A stretch of DNA of 64,000 nucleotides from Primulina eburnea. Lineage: Eukaryota; Streptophyta; Magnoliopsida; Lamiales; Gesneriaceae. This document shows, one piece after another, positions 38,116 to 51,254 of this stretch. The notes beneath the pieces were generated by a model, which was not told the origin of the DNA, ran no database searches, and was given only the letters and a program-made list of their open reading frames with translations. Numbering within the stretch: position 1 is the stretch's first letter; every line of letters starts with the position of its first letter. Location: the NCBI RefSeq assembly GCF_022965805.1, contig NC_133108.1:43408051-43472050 (forward strand). Reading direction: 5' to 3'. Made by a program: the position numbers and the translations under genes.

Positions 38116-39459
38116 ATGGAACTACCCGAAGCCAATGGAGATGGCAACCACGTCTCGAAGAAGCCAAAACTATCTTTGATATCTGAAGCAGAAATTCGGG
38201 AGGAGTTCGCCCATCACCAGCCAGGAATCGCTAGGATAAACAACGGCAGTTTCGGCAGCTGCCCCGCCTCCATCATCGCCGCTCAGAAGCTCTGGCAGCT
38301 TCGATTTCTCCGCCAGCCGGACGATTTCTTCTTCAACCATCTTCAGCGCCAAATCATGCGCTCTCGCTCCATCGTCAAGGAGCTTGTAAATGCTGACCAC
38401 GTCAATGAAATATCCATCGTCGACAATGCCACTACTGCTGCTGCCATCGTTCTCCAGCATGTTGGATGGGCTTTTGCGGAAGGGAGATTCCAGAAGGGAG
38501 ATGCTGTTGTCATGCTCCACTGCGCTTTCCAGGCTGTAAAGAAGTCAATCGAGGCTTATGTCACTAGGGCTGGGGGTTCTGTCATCGTGGTTCACTTGCC
38601 TTTCCCTGTCAATTCCAATGAAGAAATTATTGCCGAGTTTCGGAAAGGCTTGGCTAGAGGTAAGGCAAACGGCAAGACAGTTAGGCTAGCGATAATAGAT
38701 CACATAACTTCAATGCCCAGTGTTGTTATTCCCGCTCGTGAATTGGTTAAGATTTGTAGGGAGGAAGGTGTCGAACGCGTGTTTGTGGACGCTGCTCATG
38801 CTATTGGCAGTGTTCATGTTGATGTCAAGGAGATCGGAGCCGATTTTTATGTAAGCAATTTGCATAAATGGTTTTTCTGCCCTCCTTCTGTTGCATTTTT
38901 ATACTGCCGACAGTCACCCATATCGCCCGATTTACATCATCCTGTGGTTTCACATGAATATGGGAATGGATTGGCTATCGAGAGCGCATGGATTGGGACA
39001 CGAGACTACAGCTCTCAACTTGTAATTCCTGAAGCTTTAGATTTCATTAATAGATTTCAAGGTGGCCTCATGGGAATTCAGAAGCATAATCATGACAAAG
39101 TAGTGGAAATGGGTGAAATGTTGGCTAAGGCATGGGGAACAAATCTTGGTACACCTCCAGAGATGTGTCCCAGCATGGCAATGATTGGATTACCTTCGCG
39201 ATTGGGTATTTTGTGTGACGATGATGCCTTGAAGTTAAGAACACACTTGAGAGATCATTTTGGGGTGGAAGTCCCCATATATTTTCAGGCTTCAAGAGAT
39301 GGGGAGATTGGATCTGCGGATGTGAATGGTATTCTAACTGGGTATGTTCGTATTTCTCATCAAGTGTACAATACTGTTGATGATTATATCAGGTTACGCG
39401 ATGCAATTAATCAACTTCTCCATGATGGAGTCACTTGCAAGAAGCTTCAGAGAGAATGA
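38116..39459 (+). CDS. LCD: L-cysteine desulfhydrase-like PLP enzyme (class V aminotransferase fold)
   Basis: Single-exon gene of 447 aa. The class V aminotransferase fold is evident: the INNGSFGSCP block near residue 42, DNATTAA near 103, Asp225 in VFVDAAHAIG (pyridine-nitrogen partner) and the Schiff-base lysine Lys251 in SNLHKWFFCPP. It resembles Arabidopsis At3g62130, named L-cysteine desulfhydrase, which releases sulfide, pyruvate and ammonia from cysteine. Fold relatives include isopenicillin N epimerase-like proteins, so substrate is by family only. The N-terminus is not a typical transit peptide; it has KKPK near residue 15, which could act as a nuclear signal. The upstream leader is GC-richer than the surrounding DNA. 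The DHHC gene is divergent. Confidence 0.92.
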   Translation: MELPEANGDGNHVSKKPKLSLISEAEIREEFAHHQPGIARINNGSFGSCPASIIAAQKLWQLRFLRQPDDFFFNHLQRQIMRSRSIVKELVNADHVNEISIVDNATTAAAIVLQHVGWAFAEGRFQKGDAVVMLHCAFQAVKKSIEAYVTRAGGSVIVVHLPFPVNSNEEIIAEFRKGLARGKANGKTVRLAIIDHITSMPSVVIPARELVKICREEGVERVFVDAAHAIGSVHVDVKEIGADFYVSNLHKWFFCPPSVAFLYCRQSPISPDLHHPVVSHEYGNGLAIESAWIGTRDYSSQLVIPEALDFINRFQGGLMGIQKHNHDKVVEMGEMLAKAWGTNLGTPPEMCPSMAMIGLPSRLGILCDDDALKLRTHLRDHFGVEVPIYFQASRDGEIGSADVNGILTGYVRISHQVYNTVDDYIRLRDAINQLLHDGVTCKKLQRE

Positions 39460-42400
39460 AGTGGTGTGAACTCATTTTACGCCCTTCCTGTGGTCCACGA
39501 GTACAAATTAGTAGGTTAGTCTCGCTTCAATAATTTTGGTTGTGTTGCTTGTTCCTTGCTAAAGTAGTGAAAACATACAGAACTTCTCCTTGCTATACAT
39601 GTTTCATCGCACATAGTTGTTGTTGTCATCCCGGTAATTCCACATCACTTGTGCATATATTCATTTTGACTAGAATCAATTTAATTGTTTTTTTAAAAAA
39701 AAATTGTTTGTGTGGTTTGGACCTACCATGTTCCCAACTTTAATGCACATCCTTGCTTGATCTGGCCACCGCACCCTTTTTTTTATATCTTTTCATTTAT
39801 TTCTCCTTCTGGAAATTCTGCACGAGCTACATTTTTGTTATGTATGGGAAAATATCATCTTAAATTTATGGAATATACTGTCTACCATACATATATGTCT
39901 ATCTTTATGCATGAATTTTGTTTCTTATTTAACAAAAAACCAATAACAAGAACAGTTGAAATTATTTAAAGGAACACCCTCAATGTCATTGCTAAGTCAA
40001 GATAAATATTGAAATTATTTAAAGGAACACCCTCAATGTCATTGCTAAGTCAAGATAAATATAGTAGATTGTATTGTGCTTAGCAAATTAAGTAGGGGCG
40101 TCAATAATGTTACTTGAAGTTTTGGCAGGTCAGAAAATCTTTATGTTTAGGTACACTTCTATGTTTATAAATATGTTTTTTCTTAATTCTATTTGAGTTT
40201 GAGTTTTATACTAAAAAAATTTGTTAAATATACTCGATGCCCATTTTTGTGCTTTGCGAAACTATTTATTTAAGCTACGCATACACATATCGTCTTCCAA
40301 TTTGCTCGTGTTCTCTTGTTGCCTTGTAGCACAGTTGTAAAACTATTTCAGTGGCTTGTTAGTCCTATCATGAAGACAATCTTGTGACCACATTAAAAAT
40401 TATTGGAAGATCAACCCTCTTGTAGGCCATCCTTTCTAGGTTTTGATATTAGTCCAGAAAGTACCTGGGAAAAATTGGCTTGCGAAATAAAAACACTTAT
40501 TTTTTTCAAAACTAGATGGATTTTAGAATCTCTACCGGAGCATTTCTAGATGACAAACTTTTACAGCTTCTAAATTTTTTTAGTTCATTGGGAGTAAAAT
40601 GCCCTTAGTATTTTAGACCTTGTCCATCCCTAGCTATATTATTTGTGATATGTTTCTCCTGACCTATTAGATTCATGTAGTATTCTGTCCTGTACTTCGG
40701 TTTAATAATAATCAAAAGGACAAAATGCTGTTTTTTTCTTTGTTTTTTAAATAAATGAGATGGTTTGGTTTAACGTGATGATTGTTTTGAGAATATGAAA
40801 TTAACACTCAGGTGTCTCTGTTGTTATTCTCAAGTATGCTATACCTAATAGTGTTATGAAGCTTTTGATGCCAAGGGTGCTTGTAGAGCTTATGAGTTTC
40901 CCTACGATGATAATTGTAGAGAGCGTAAGACTTGATACCTTGTTGAGGCATTTCAACTATGTTCATGCTTAATCTTGGGGAGCTTCATTATGTTTTCGCG
41001 CTAGCGGCATTCTTCTTTAAAATGAGCTTATTGAACCTGGAGGAATCCATGAATTAGAGCTTATTGACTCGCTATAAATTTAGGTTGTCTACGGCATCAT
41101 TGGAGAACTGAACGATACATTACCATCACCTTCTTCATTTTCTTCTATCCAAATTTAGCATTCGGGAGTAAATCCAGTTACGTGGGAATGAAAACAAGTT
41201 TGCGAAAATTCTCTTTGGGTAGTAAGTGGAATGTTCTTCTCATGTTATAATCGAGTTTTTATTTTGTGCTGCTATTTTATGTCCGTCTCACGTGCTATTT
41301 TAGAGTGTTGTGGGATTATGGTTTAAAATCTCTTGGAAGCTATGTTTTTGAAACAAGTTAGGTGTTATAGCATTAACAAGGTGTGATTGATTTCAATATT
41401 TTGTTTTGTAGCTAATTTGAAGAGAGAAGTGGAGAATATAACGGAAAATAAATTGTGCCGGAAAACCGTTCATATACCCGATTTATCCCGAAGAATGAAG
41501 AATTTTGAAGAACGGAACTGAACAGCCAAGCTAAGATTGTTGTAGGTGCATGGACAATAGAAATCGTTGAGGGTTTCTCCTTTATCAACGGAATCACTAG
41601 TTTTCCAGTCATATATCTTCATGTTTTAGTTGTGGCAGGAAATTGTAAAACCCTCGTTTTCTTTTTCTCGCCATGTCAACTTTTAGATGCTTGTATTTTC
41701 TTGAAGGTGCATGGATGATATGAAAATCTTCTTTCAAAATACAACCACACCTTAGATGCGAGTAATTTGTTGAATACAAAATTATATTTTTCTTAGCTTT
41801 ATTGAAACTATGAAATCGAGCAAGAACTATCGAATCAAAACTAAATGAAGTAAAATAAGTAATTGAGAATTTAATGACTCTATCAACACTTACTTTCTTC
41901 TCCCAACACCTCACTTAATTCTGGCTTATCCCTTGGTTAAATTTATGAAGAAAGAATGTTATTAAGGTATGTTTTTTTCATTTAATTAATTCATCATTCT
42001 CATTCGTGAATTCAATTAACAATTAATGAAATTTAAAAAGCTTGGGTTTTCAATTAAAGTCCATCACTAGCTTGCGTACGCTATTTCAGAAAATGAAATT
42101 CGCGAGGGTGCTCATATTTTTTTTTCAAATTTTCAGTTGCTGTCCAGTAAATCCAAAAATCCCGAGGCCACTGAGCGGGGTACATGGAAGCCACGGAGTG
42201 AAATTCACCCGTATAAAATTAGCTTCTGCCCTTTTGATGTATGCATTTAATTAACTTTCTCAATTATTACCAAACGTCGTGGCAACAACGTATAACTTTC
42301 ACAACTGAGAGGAAAATTCAACACCCAAGCAATCAGATTTACAACGGCAAAATTGGGTGCTGAGATTCTATAAATGTAACATAGATTGCATAATTAAATT

Positions 42401-43198
42401 AGAATTAGAATTTAAGTTCATAAATTTGAAAATTATGCATAGAAGTAAACAAATTTAATAAATTGCACAAAACATTATGAATTTTAAGACGTTATAATCA
42501 AATAAATCTACGAAGTCATTACAAGATTTTGATAAGAAGCTCTGAAAACAATTAAAAAGTTCAGTAAAATTATTTATAAATTTGAATAAAAATAAGTAAT
42601 ATGTAATTAACACTATTTACGATTTTTACATCATCATATTCCTTATAATTATAGTATAGACAGTTAACATCATTATATATATTTTTAGGATTTAATTTTC
42701 ATAATATATGTAATATTCAATGAAATAACACCCGCGAGAACATAATTTGTGCACCGTCACGACAAAATGAACTAATTATTTCAAAATTATATACATAATT
42801 ACACTCACATAAATTACTTTTGTTTAAAATAATATAGTGAGAGAACATCATCATATATATATCATTAGGTGTTTGGACAAATTTTGATAATTTACATAAT
42901 ATAAAATTAAATATTCCAAGAGATTTCTAAAAAATAAGTGAGTGATATATAATAAAAAAATAATCTGTTCAATATAAAATATGAGTTCAAGCGGGAATGC
43001 CTACATGATAGTAATAATTAAAAAGCTAATTGACAATTTGCTTCGACCAAAAACTTTCACAAATAAATGAACCCTTAGCCATATCGACACTACGGCAAAA
43101 GCTACCCTTCCCCTCAGCGTGTATATACATATATACTTCTGTAACACCCAAGTAACACAAAATAAGAAGGGAGTACAGCTTGAAGCAAAGTCAAAATA
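39460..43198. other. Long intergenic region, no gene recognised
   Basis: 3.7 kb between convergent genes. It holds an exact 53-bp tandem duplication (listed separately) and AT-rich DNA. Frames such as 41609-41914 on the minus strand show no family resemblance. Unrecognised transposon relics are possible. Confidence 0.5.
39956..40061 (+). repeat. Perfect 53-bp tandem duplication
   Basis: The unit starting TTGAAATTATTTAAAGGAAC and ending AGTCAAGATAAATA occurs at 39956-40008 and again at 40009-40061 without a mismatch. Identity implies a recent slip or duplication, or an assembly artefact. Confidence 0.95.
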
Positions 43199-46100
43199 TC
43201 ATTTTTTAGGTTCTCTGGAGGTCATCAAAAGCTTCTGGCCTCCACCATTCCGCCACACACCACGAGCAGGCAGACTATCCATATTTGGTCCGCTTGAGGT
43301 GGCAGAATCCTTTATATATGGAGAAGGATCTGGATCATGATTACCACTTTTAAGATCCAAGAGTGCTTCAACAGAGCCATCACCAAGGCGGACTCTGTGG
43401 AACTTGGAAGTTTTCTTCTTTTGCTTACCTTTTCCATCACCAGTACCTGACTTCTGATTAGATTCAACAAAAGAAGAGGAGTCATTTTTCGATTTCAAGG
43501 ACTCACCAGGTCCACCTGATTCTAACCGTGGATCATCCACCACAGCCTTTGATTTGCCTCGGTCAGATCGATACCCATCCTTCGATAACACAGGCACCGC
43601 TTCGTCCGAAGCTCTGTAGTTTGACTGTAATTCGTTTACAGTACTTATAATCTTATCAGCTAAACTGTTTTTAGCAACACTATTTCCAGAATCTACAGAT
43701 TTACCTTTCCCTTTCTTAGAGTCCTTGCTATTTTTTAAACGGATGCCATTGTTCCTACCATTCTCTATTGGAGCACTCTCTACCAGATTAACATGATAGG
43801 CTTCCATCAGCGCTTTCTGCTTCTGAACATTAGGAAGAAGACTAGCTAACTCAGGAACAAGATCAGACAAACCAAACTGCACAACATTCGCTAGATACGT
43901 CTCAGCATCCATTGAACCTTGACGATATTCACCAGATATCACTTTAAAGCTAATGAATTTTTCTTCATTAAACCCCAAAGCTGAACGAATTTTCTCCACC
44001 AGCGATTTGTTTGCTGTTTGAACATCTTTTACCTTGTCCAAAGTTTGGTTGCTTGAAGGTATGCCTGTCTGTGCTACACCAACTTGAGGAAAATCATCAG
44101 ATGACAAATCCAGAGAGCCACGCTCAGAAAGATTAGAGGCCGACAAAGAGTGACGGATACGACTTGTGCTTCCGAACATCCTCGATGGAATCAAAGAAGC
44201 AGTCGACGATGAATCATTAACCAATGATGGACGAGACTGAGCTGAAACTGAACGTCCAGGTGAGGCATGCCCAGTTTTTATCACTGGTTTACTCAGTCCA
44301 GGACCAGATGCTGATCCAGAAGCACGGTCAATCGAGGGCCAATCATGAACACTGTTGATTTCTGGCTGAGTAAAAGCATGACTCCTTCCTGGCCAAGAAG
44401 GAGCAGAAGCTGAAGATGAGGCATTTCCTTTACGGTTACTCTGATGACGGAGAAGTGCTGCCATAGTTCTTTTAGGCTGAACATCAGAATGGGAGTTCTG
44501 TTGACTACTTCCAGGATTCACAGTGAGAGGAGGAAAGGAAACTTCTCCAAGTGCTGAACCAGTTGAATTATGAGATAAAGCTTGAAGATATCTTGAATTT
44601 GGCTCAGAAACTGTGGTTAAAGACTCCAAAGCTGGAACAAGCGTCTCAACTTCAGCACTTTCTCCATGATCAGTAGCAGTCCGAGTACTAAATGGTGCTG
44701 TATTAACTGTTTCGAGACTTGCTTGGATGGCCAAAGAAAGTTGATTATCAGAAAGATCTCGTTGAAATGTACGTCCTCTTCCGCGATGATGACCTTGTTC
44801 ACTACTTCGTTGATACCGAAAACTGGTGGGTATCTATAGAGAATAAAACATTAGAGCACATAAAATGTACTCCTGTAAACATATAATAAGAATCCGAATG
44901 GAATAAATTGCCTTTACAATCAAAATCAAGTCTCTCCAAAATAGACAGCAGATGGGAAAGAAATAAACAAATGACAAATTGAAGTGAAGACACACACTTT
45001 TAGCTATTTTTTATATGGTTTCGAGGAGATACGTGCCTGAAGAGCAGCACTGCGCTTCGAACGAGACATACTCCCTCCATGCTCCAAAGTATTGTGCCTC
45101 TGAAATACAACACAAAACAAAGTAAGAATGAAGCAGTTATATTCCATATAAAGCACCATTTCACACACAGCATATCCCCAACAAGCTGACCTTCATTTCA
45201 GCTTCAGATTGGAAGACAATAAACTTTTTGCCAAGACAATCCTCATCCTCACATAGAAAATGATCACGACGAAAGTGGATCTGGAAATTTTTTGGACATT
45301 CTCAATAATTAAAAAAAATAAACAAAAATTAAATGGACTACAGATACTAGTACTAGCAGCACATTGATGCTCTAACCTCCAAATCATCATAATTTTTATA
45401 GTACTCATACTGTCCTGGATGCTGCCTGCACATGTCCGTTCATAAAATTTACTGTTCAAATATTGGAGAACAAATTCTCCAGATAACCACAACTAAAACT
45501 ACATAGACTACCTTTGGCATATATGACAAATATAATGTTCCGTAGACATATGTGTATAGAGCTCGTTATCCCCGTAAAATGGTGTGCCGCAAAATTCACA
45601 CCGAGGATGCCCCATGAAACCTCCCCTTTCACTTTCAGTTCCATCCACCTCAGAGTCACCTGTGTTTGTGTGTTGAGTGAGTTGAGATCTCGTATATAAC
45701 TTTTGTTCGCAAATGAAAACCTGTGAATCAAAATAAAGCTTTGTCAGTTCTTGCAACCATAATACGTTATCAATTTCCCATCGAGAACGCAATCAGAAAT
45801 CATTACTGCAATAAGTCCAAGTACAAGGGAAGACGATTTATTAATTTTTTATGATCTATCATGTAATCATTCACTAAGGTGTCCTCACATTTTCTGTGTA
45901 CAATTTGCACACAAAGCAGCAAAATACATCTCAGAAAGAAGTTGACCAACATATTCAAGGGCTAATTTGCCTATTCATAGCATTCTTATGTAACTCATAA
46001 TTTTTCTCATTTTAAAATATTTCGCAGGTATGAGGGTCCAACTAATTAACATAAATATCAATCAGCAGACATCCCATATTATATTTATTTCATCCAATCC

Positions 46101-46954
46101 AAACTCAATCGTTATTTTGTACTTATACCCGAACCTTTGTGAGAAACTGTGAACAAATCAAATTCATAACCATCATAAATATCAGCACTTAACATATGAT
46201 ATGCTTGTCGACAAGAAACATTGAACTAACAAAGAGCTAGATATATGTACAAAATCTCTAGGAAAACAAACTTCACCTTTCTTCCTTCCAAGCACAGGCT
46301 GCACATCATCAACCTATGTTTATGAAATAAATGACCCTTTAGCTGCTCAATGTTTCTAAACTCTGCTCTTCTCCTGGATCCATCATCAGGATGGTCCTCC
46401 GTTTTATCACACAATCCACATGAAAGTCTGCACATGGCCTTGATCATCTTGTAATGATCCAAATCATCAAAAAATGACTGTGTATCTTCGTGATACCAAT
46501 AGTTTTCTACTCTGCCTTCTTTTACTTTGGAGGGAAACAATGAAAAATCACCGATCGTATTCGTGTAAACTCCCAACGCCTAACAGCAGATGAGCAACGC
46601 CAGAAAAAAAAAGAACAAAACCTTTTAGTTCAATACAGAGGTAGAGAGAAAAATAGGGTGAAGCGAAACGATCAAAATCAATTTGCAACCAATTTGAATT
46701 CACTGAGCAGAATACGATGCCTCAAAACCCGACACAATCAAGCCAAATAACTCAATCTTAAACAAAAAAAGGCCATCTCAAAAACCTTGGTTACATAGAC
46801 GACGTTGGACTCAGTCTTGCAAATACAGCAGCGTCGATCGTCGCAGATAAACCTTAGGCGAGCCACGCAAGTGGAAACAGACATCCTTGTGACCACAAGC
46901 ACCGTAAGCCACCCAATCCAAGCTCTCCGCACACACCGCGCAGCTATCGTCCAT
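43199..46954 (-). CDS. ZNF598/HEL2-like RING and C2H2 E3 ubiquitin ligase, frameshifted in exon 1
   Basis: Eight minus-strand exons: 46954-46786, 46579-46277, 45720-45512, 45425-45377, 45280-45191, 45099-45037, 44833-43199. The sixth-to-seventh junction uses a GC donor, so the list holds seven coding exons as modelled. Exon 1 starts MDDSCAVCAESLDW (RING) and is 169 nt long where 168 would keep frame. Downstream are paired C2H2-type fingers (CSLC...H, CEFCGTPFYGDNELYTHM, CHIC, RRDHFLC...H) and a long Ser-rich tail. In yeast and mammals this family ubiquitinates ribosomes stalled in collisions. About 838 aa would follow if the extra base is an error (Arabidopsis At3g62240 about 810). An in-frame ATG at the shift could initiate a product lacking the first half of the RING. 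Confidence 0.88.
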
Positions 46955-49190
46955 CGCCAACGATTGGAATCGGATGACAATCAAAGAGTAAACCTCAGTA
47001 TCCTATAGAAATCGACTCCTTCGATAATCTGGAGTGAGAACGGCAAATTTCTTTACGATCGTTGGTATTGTTCTAGGGTTTGGGCAAGAGAAAAAAAGAT
47101 ATGATGCATCCCCCAACTTTATAACACACCAGTAATCCTCTTCGCCCACGTTGTCTTCGGTAATTATTTTTTATATTTATTTTTTCGATTTTCTAAGGCA
47201 CCCTTCTTTGTCTATTATAAAATATATTTCCTCAAAAAAATTACAATATATATATATATATACAAAATATATTTCCTCAAAAAAATTTATAATATATATA
47301 TTTATTTGATTCCATATTATATAATCACATATTTTTTTATAAAAATAAAATTATATATACTTATTATATATGTTTAAAGTTGAGAGGTTTTAGGAATAAT
47401 CTTGTTTTTTTATCATTCAAAAATATTATTCTTCTCAAAATTACAAAATTTTTATTTATTTAATAAAAAAGCATAAAAACCTATTTTAGTAAATGTGTAT
47501 TTCATATATATTTAATATATCTTAATAAAATATTTTTTTTTATCTTTATCTATATTTTTATGTTATAGATGATATAATTTTAAATTTATAATGATCAGAT
47601 ATCTATAACATAAAAAATTGATATACAAAACCATGTTTATAGTTTTAAATTTTAATATAATAGCTATCATAAGAGAATATATTTATAAGAGAATAAGAGA
47701 AATCACGAATCAATACACATGATCACCTTATTTATAGGGTAATATTATAACATACAGATCTTTACAAATATTATCTTTTTATATTTATCTTAATCATCAC
47801 TCTTTCAAATCTAATTAGATAAGAATAATCCACCGAGAACGAAAAAATGAAAATGAAAAGTTTTCTACCACAAAATTTGTATAATCGTGCGTACGAAGCC
47901 TTAAATCAAATCCGGAATCATGAACTACATCGAAAACTCGTCTTAACTAAGTAAATATCAAATCCTATGATTTAAATTTAGATAGAATTCCACATAATTT
48001 GAAATTATTGATTAATAAATAATAGGAGATTAATAATATCAAATGATAAAACATTTTTGAACTTTGTAAAAATAAAAGTTTTCATATTATGAGAATATGA
48101 TAATATTTAATGTCGTAAGGGATATATTAATTATATTTGAATATTGAAATTTATTCCATGAGAAATTTCTTTATGTTAAATATATAGGATAAAATATTGA
48201 ATTATTTTTTATTTTACACACAAAGATTAAGAATGTAATATAATTGAATAGTTATATCATTATTGTTTATTAATCTAATATTAAAAATTTAGCTCATTGA
48301 CAATTTTTATGTTAGTGATTCATATATATAACATGATTTATATGGATAAAACATTATGTATAATTTATTGTTTCATTTGATAATATTTGCATTTACTCAT
48401 TAGTTTGCGGCGTATTGTTCTATTAATTACTAATTTTTGAGATTCAAGATTATAATATATGGGGTTGAAATGGAAGATTATAATATATGGGGTTGAAACT
48501 ATATAATTTTAAATAATTAATGTTTAATCACAACACCCTTTATTTATATAGTTTACTGAACAAAATTTTGGGTTTACTTAGTACTTTATATAATAATGAT
48601 TTAATAACGCAATCAATGCTTTCAAAAAGTGTTCTCAGGAAAGATTGGTAGGGCTAAAACCTGTTTAAAAACTAAACTTCTTAGACAGAGCAACATTCCC
48701 AAGAAGACTAGTGTGCTCTGAGGACTAGCATCAACATCTATATGTGAAGAACCCCTCAAATAATGTTTTTTTATGTCACCTTATAATTATTATTCAACAT
48801 ATTTATTCACATTTATGTGACTCTTTATAAGTCATTTTTTTTAAATACTTTTATATTCATATTTTTACTTAATATGTTTATTTAAAATTATAAACAACTT
48901 ACCTTAAAAATATTATAAACAACTTAATATAATTTAATATGTAAATAATATGAATTTACAGATGAAAAATATTTTTCAATATGTTTTCCATTTAAAAAAA
49001 TTTCAATAATAAATAGAAGGATGCAAGCATAATATTAAATTTGTATATTGATCAAATAAATATTCATAATATATATATTTGACAAAATGTCTAACATGCA
49101 AAAATAAATTCTAAACATGTAGTAAAAATTAAATTGAAATTTAAAATATAATTTCAAGTCAAAATTTATTAATTTGAAAATTATTTCTAA

Positions 49191-49256
<66 letters not shown>

Positions 49257-49700
49257 AATGTATATTCAAATATAAATTAAATAGTTCAAGAGACAAGTTT
49301 CATGAAATATGCTACCAATAATAAAATTAGAACGTGGGTTCTTGTCATACATTAATTTATCGATAATTTTTATTCAATAAACTTTGAAAAAGGTTTAAAA
49401 AATGACAGACAACTTTCATATGCTCCAATCAATACATTTAAAAAAAAAATGCTATTGACCTATTAACCGACAAACCAATTCAATGCCATTAAATGACAAT
49501 TTTCCCAATCTTTTGTATTCCAATCATCATTCTTAAACCATTCAAAGTCCCTGTACAGAAATTTGAGATATTCTAGTCTAAAGCTGAATTATAATCAATA
49601 CACAGACAATTTTAATTTGATCAAATTAACCTCTTTCAGTTTGTCCATTAATTTTACTGTCTGTCCTTGTCATATCTTGGATTCCAATTTTAGATGGTAC
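46955..49700. other. AT-rich intergenic region
   Basis: Promoter side of the ZNF598-like gene, then low-complexity AT-rich DNA. Small direct repeats occur, for example the ATATATTTCCTCAAAAAAAT block near 47221 and 47264, and AGATTATAATATATGGGGTT near 48448 and 48475. No gene was recognised. Confidence 0.55.
49193..49254. repeat. (TA)n microsatellite
   Basis: Uninterrupted TA tract of about 60 bp in AT-rich intergenic DNA. Confidence 0.9.
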
Positions 49701-49739
49701 GATCACTTTGGCAACAAACAGCAAACAAACGCTGTCAAC

Positions 49740-51084
49740 CACAAAGAAATCTACGAATATCGAACAGGCTGACCAGATAAATAATGTTCAAAATATTTCC
49801 AATTGATTCAACTTGCTGCTCCTGACATGCAACTTGGTTGTGATGAACTTATATGTTGGTAAAACTACCAGCATGATTCTCCCTAGCCGTGATTGTTTCA
49901 TACTTAATGTCATTCGAATCCTTCTTGAGATATTTATCAGTCTCCCCACCGTGGGTTCTTGAGTCAATCCGACGTCCCAGGCCAGAGACAATTATAGCAA
50001 GCTACACATAACAAGAGTTAGTGATTGGAAATGTCCACATCCAAGAATAAATAGCAAGGAATAGAATGCTTCATGCACATATTACAGAGACAATATGAGA
50101 CAATTAAATAAGGAGTGTGCATGCTTATATACCGTTAAGTAGACCATCACAGACGCGAAAGTGCATCTGGAAAGCGAAGCAAGTATCCGAAAAACCAGAT
50201 CGTATTTACTTTACATGCAGAGTTTGATTACAAAACATGGGAAAGCTTAGAAAAAGATGGACTATGGGCCATGAACATGTTATAAATATGATGGCAATAC
50301 TAAAATGAACTTAGTAATAGTATGATATAGAACCTACAAGTATATTAGAGTTGAATTTATTCCCATGTACATTAATGGGAACAGCTGTACGTTTTCGTCA
50401 TTGATGAAAATAGACAAGCATGATGTTGCCACTACGTAATGATTTTCAGATAACATCGAACCCATTATGCCTTTAATATGTTTAAATATAAATTCAAAAT
50501 ATAGGGATTATGGTCCGAAATCACACCTAACATAATATCGGATATCCTGATCTACTGCATATTCGTCTTGATTTCTTGATGTTCTAATGTGCCTTCCTGA
50601 TATTTCTGAATTATGATTTCCATCCATTATGCTTACCCAATTCAAACAATCATAACTTGGGAAAAAACCAATACAAATAAAACACTTTATATCACAAATC
50701 TTAAACCATCATGCGTACGTTTCCTCTTGGTGACTGGATGAGTGGGCGAAAATCAAGAAATGAGATAGTAAAGAAGCGTACTGAGTGTGGAAAAGAAGAC
50801 GGAGAATCCAAAGGCGGCCACAGTTTGGACAAGCAAGAAAGCGATAGCAGCAAAGGCGAAAGGACGGTAGAAGAGAAGGATTCGAGATGGAGGTTGGTCC
50901 AGCATGGGGCCCACAAACGGCAGGCTTCAGCGCGCGGATGAATACCCCTATTCCGGAGGAGGAAGTTGGCCGCCATGGCTGCCGTCAGGATTAAGATGAG
51001 GGCACACACCTAGACTTGCCACTGCAACCAATACTCCGAATCCAGGAGACTTGGATTTGAGCTGGCAATAACCGAACCCTCCAT
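49740..51084 (-). pseudogene. Decayed multi-span membrane protein gene (At1g70505/At3g27770-like family)
   Basis: The minus strand from 51084 reads MEGSVIASSNPSLLDSEYWL then QWQV, followed by a TAG at 51012-51010, and continues in frame with VCALILILTAA and LWAPCWTNLH. A frameshift near 50880 moves the homology to the frame reading LLFYRPFAFAAIAFLL and VAAFGFSVFF; a second shift leads to FHTQ. A later piece near 49990-49770 (after an AG acceptor) reads RRIDSRTHGGETDKYLKKDS and then meets a TAA. The order EYWLQWQV-CALI, CWTNL, LLFYR-FAF, FYTQ is what I remember of a plant family of uncharacterised transmembrane proteins. One stop, at least two frameshifts and another stop make it a relic. The later membrane-spanning exons were not found. 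Confidence 0.72.
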
Positions 51085-51254
51085 TTTTCTCCACTTTCTT
51101 TTGATTAATGCAGATGATGAGAATTTGTTGGTTCTCAGTTGGAATCAAATTTTTGCGATATTACATGCCAAAATATATTAATATTTATGTGACGTCAAGA
51201 AAAAATGGACATTGTAACGTGGAGATGCAATTGGATTCAACGTTGAGTTTCCGA

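Noticed and set aside
41609..41914. 101-aa minus-strand frame in the long spacer after the desulfhydrase gene
   Set aside because: No recognisable motif and no plausible gene structure around it.
50711..50941. 76-aa plus-strand frame opposite the membrane-protein pseudogene
   Set aside because: It is an antisense shadow of the decayed coding exon.
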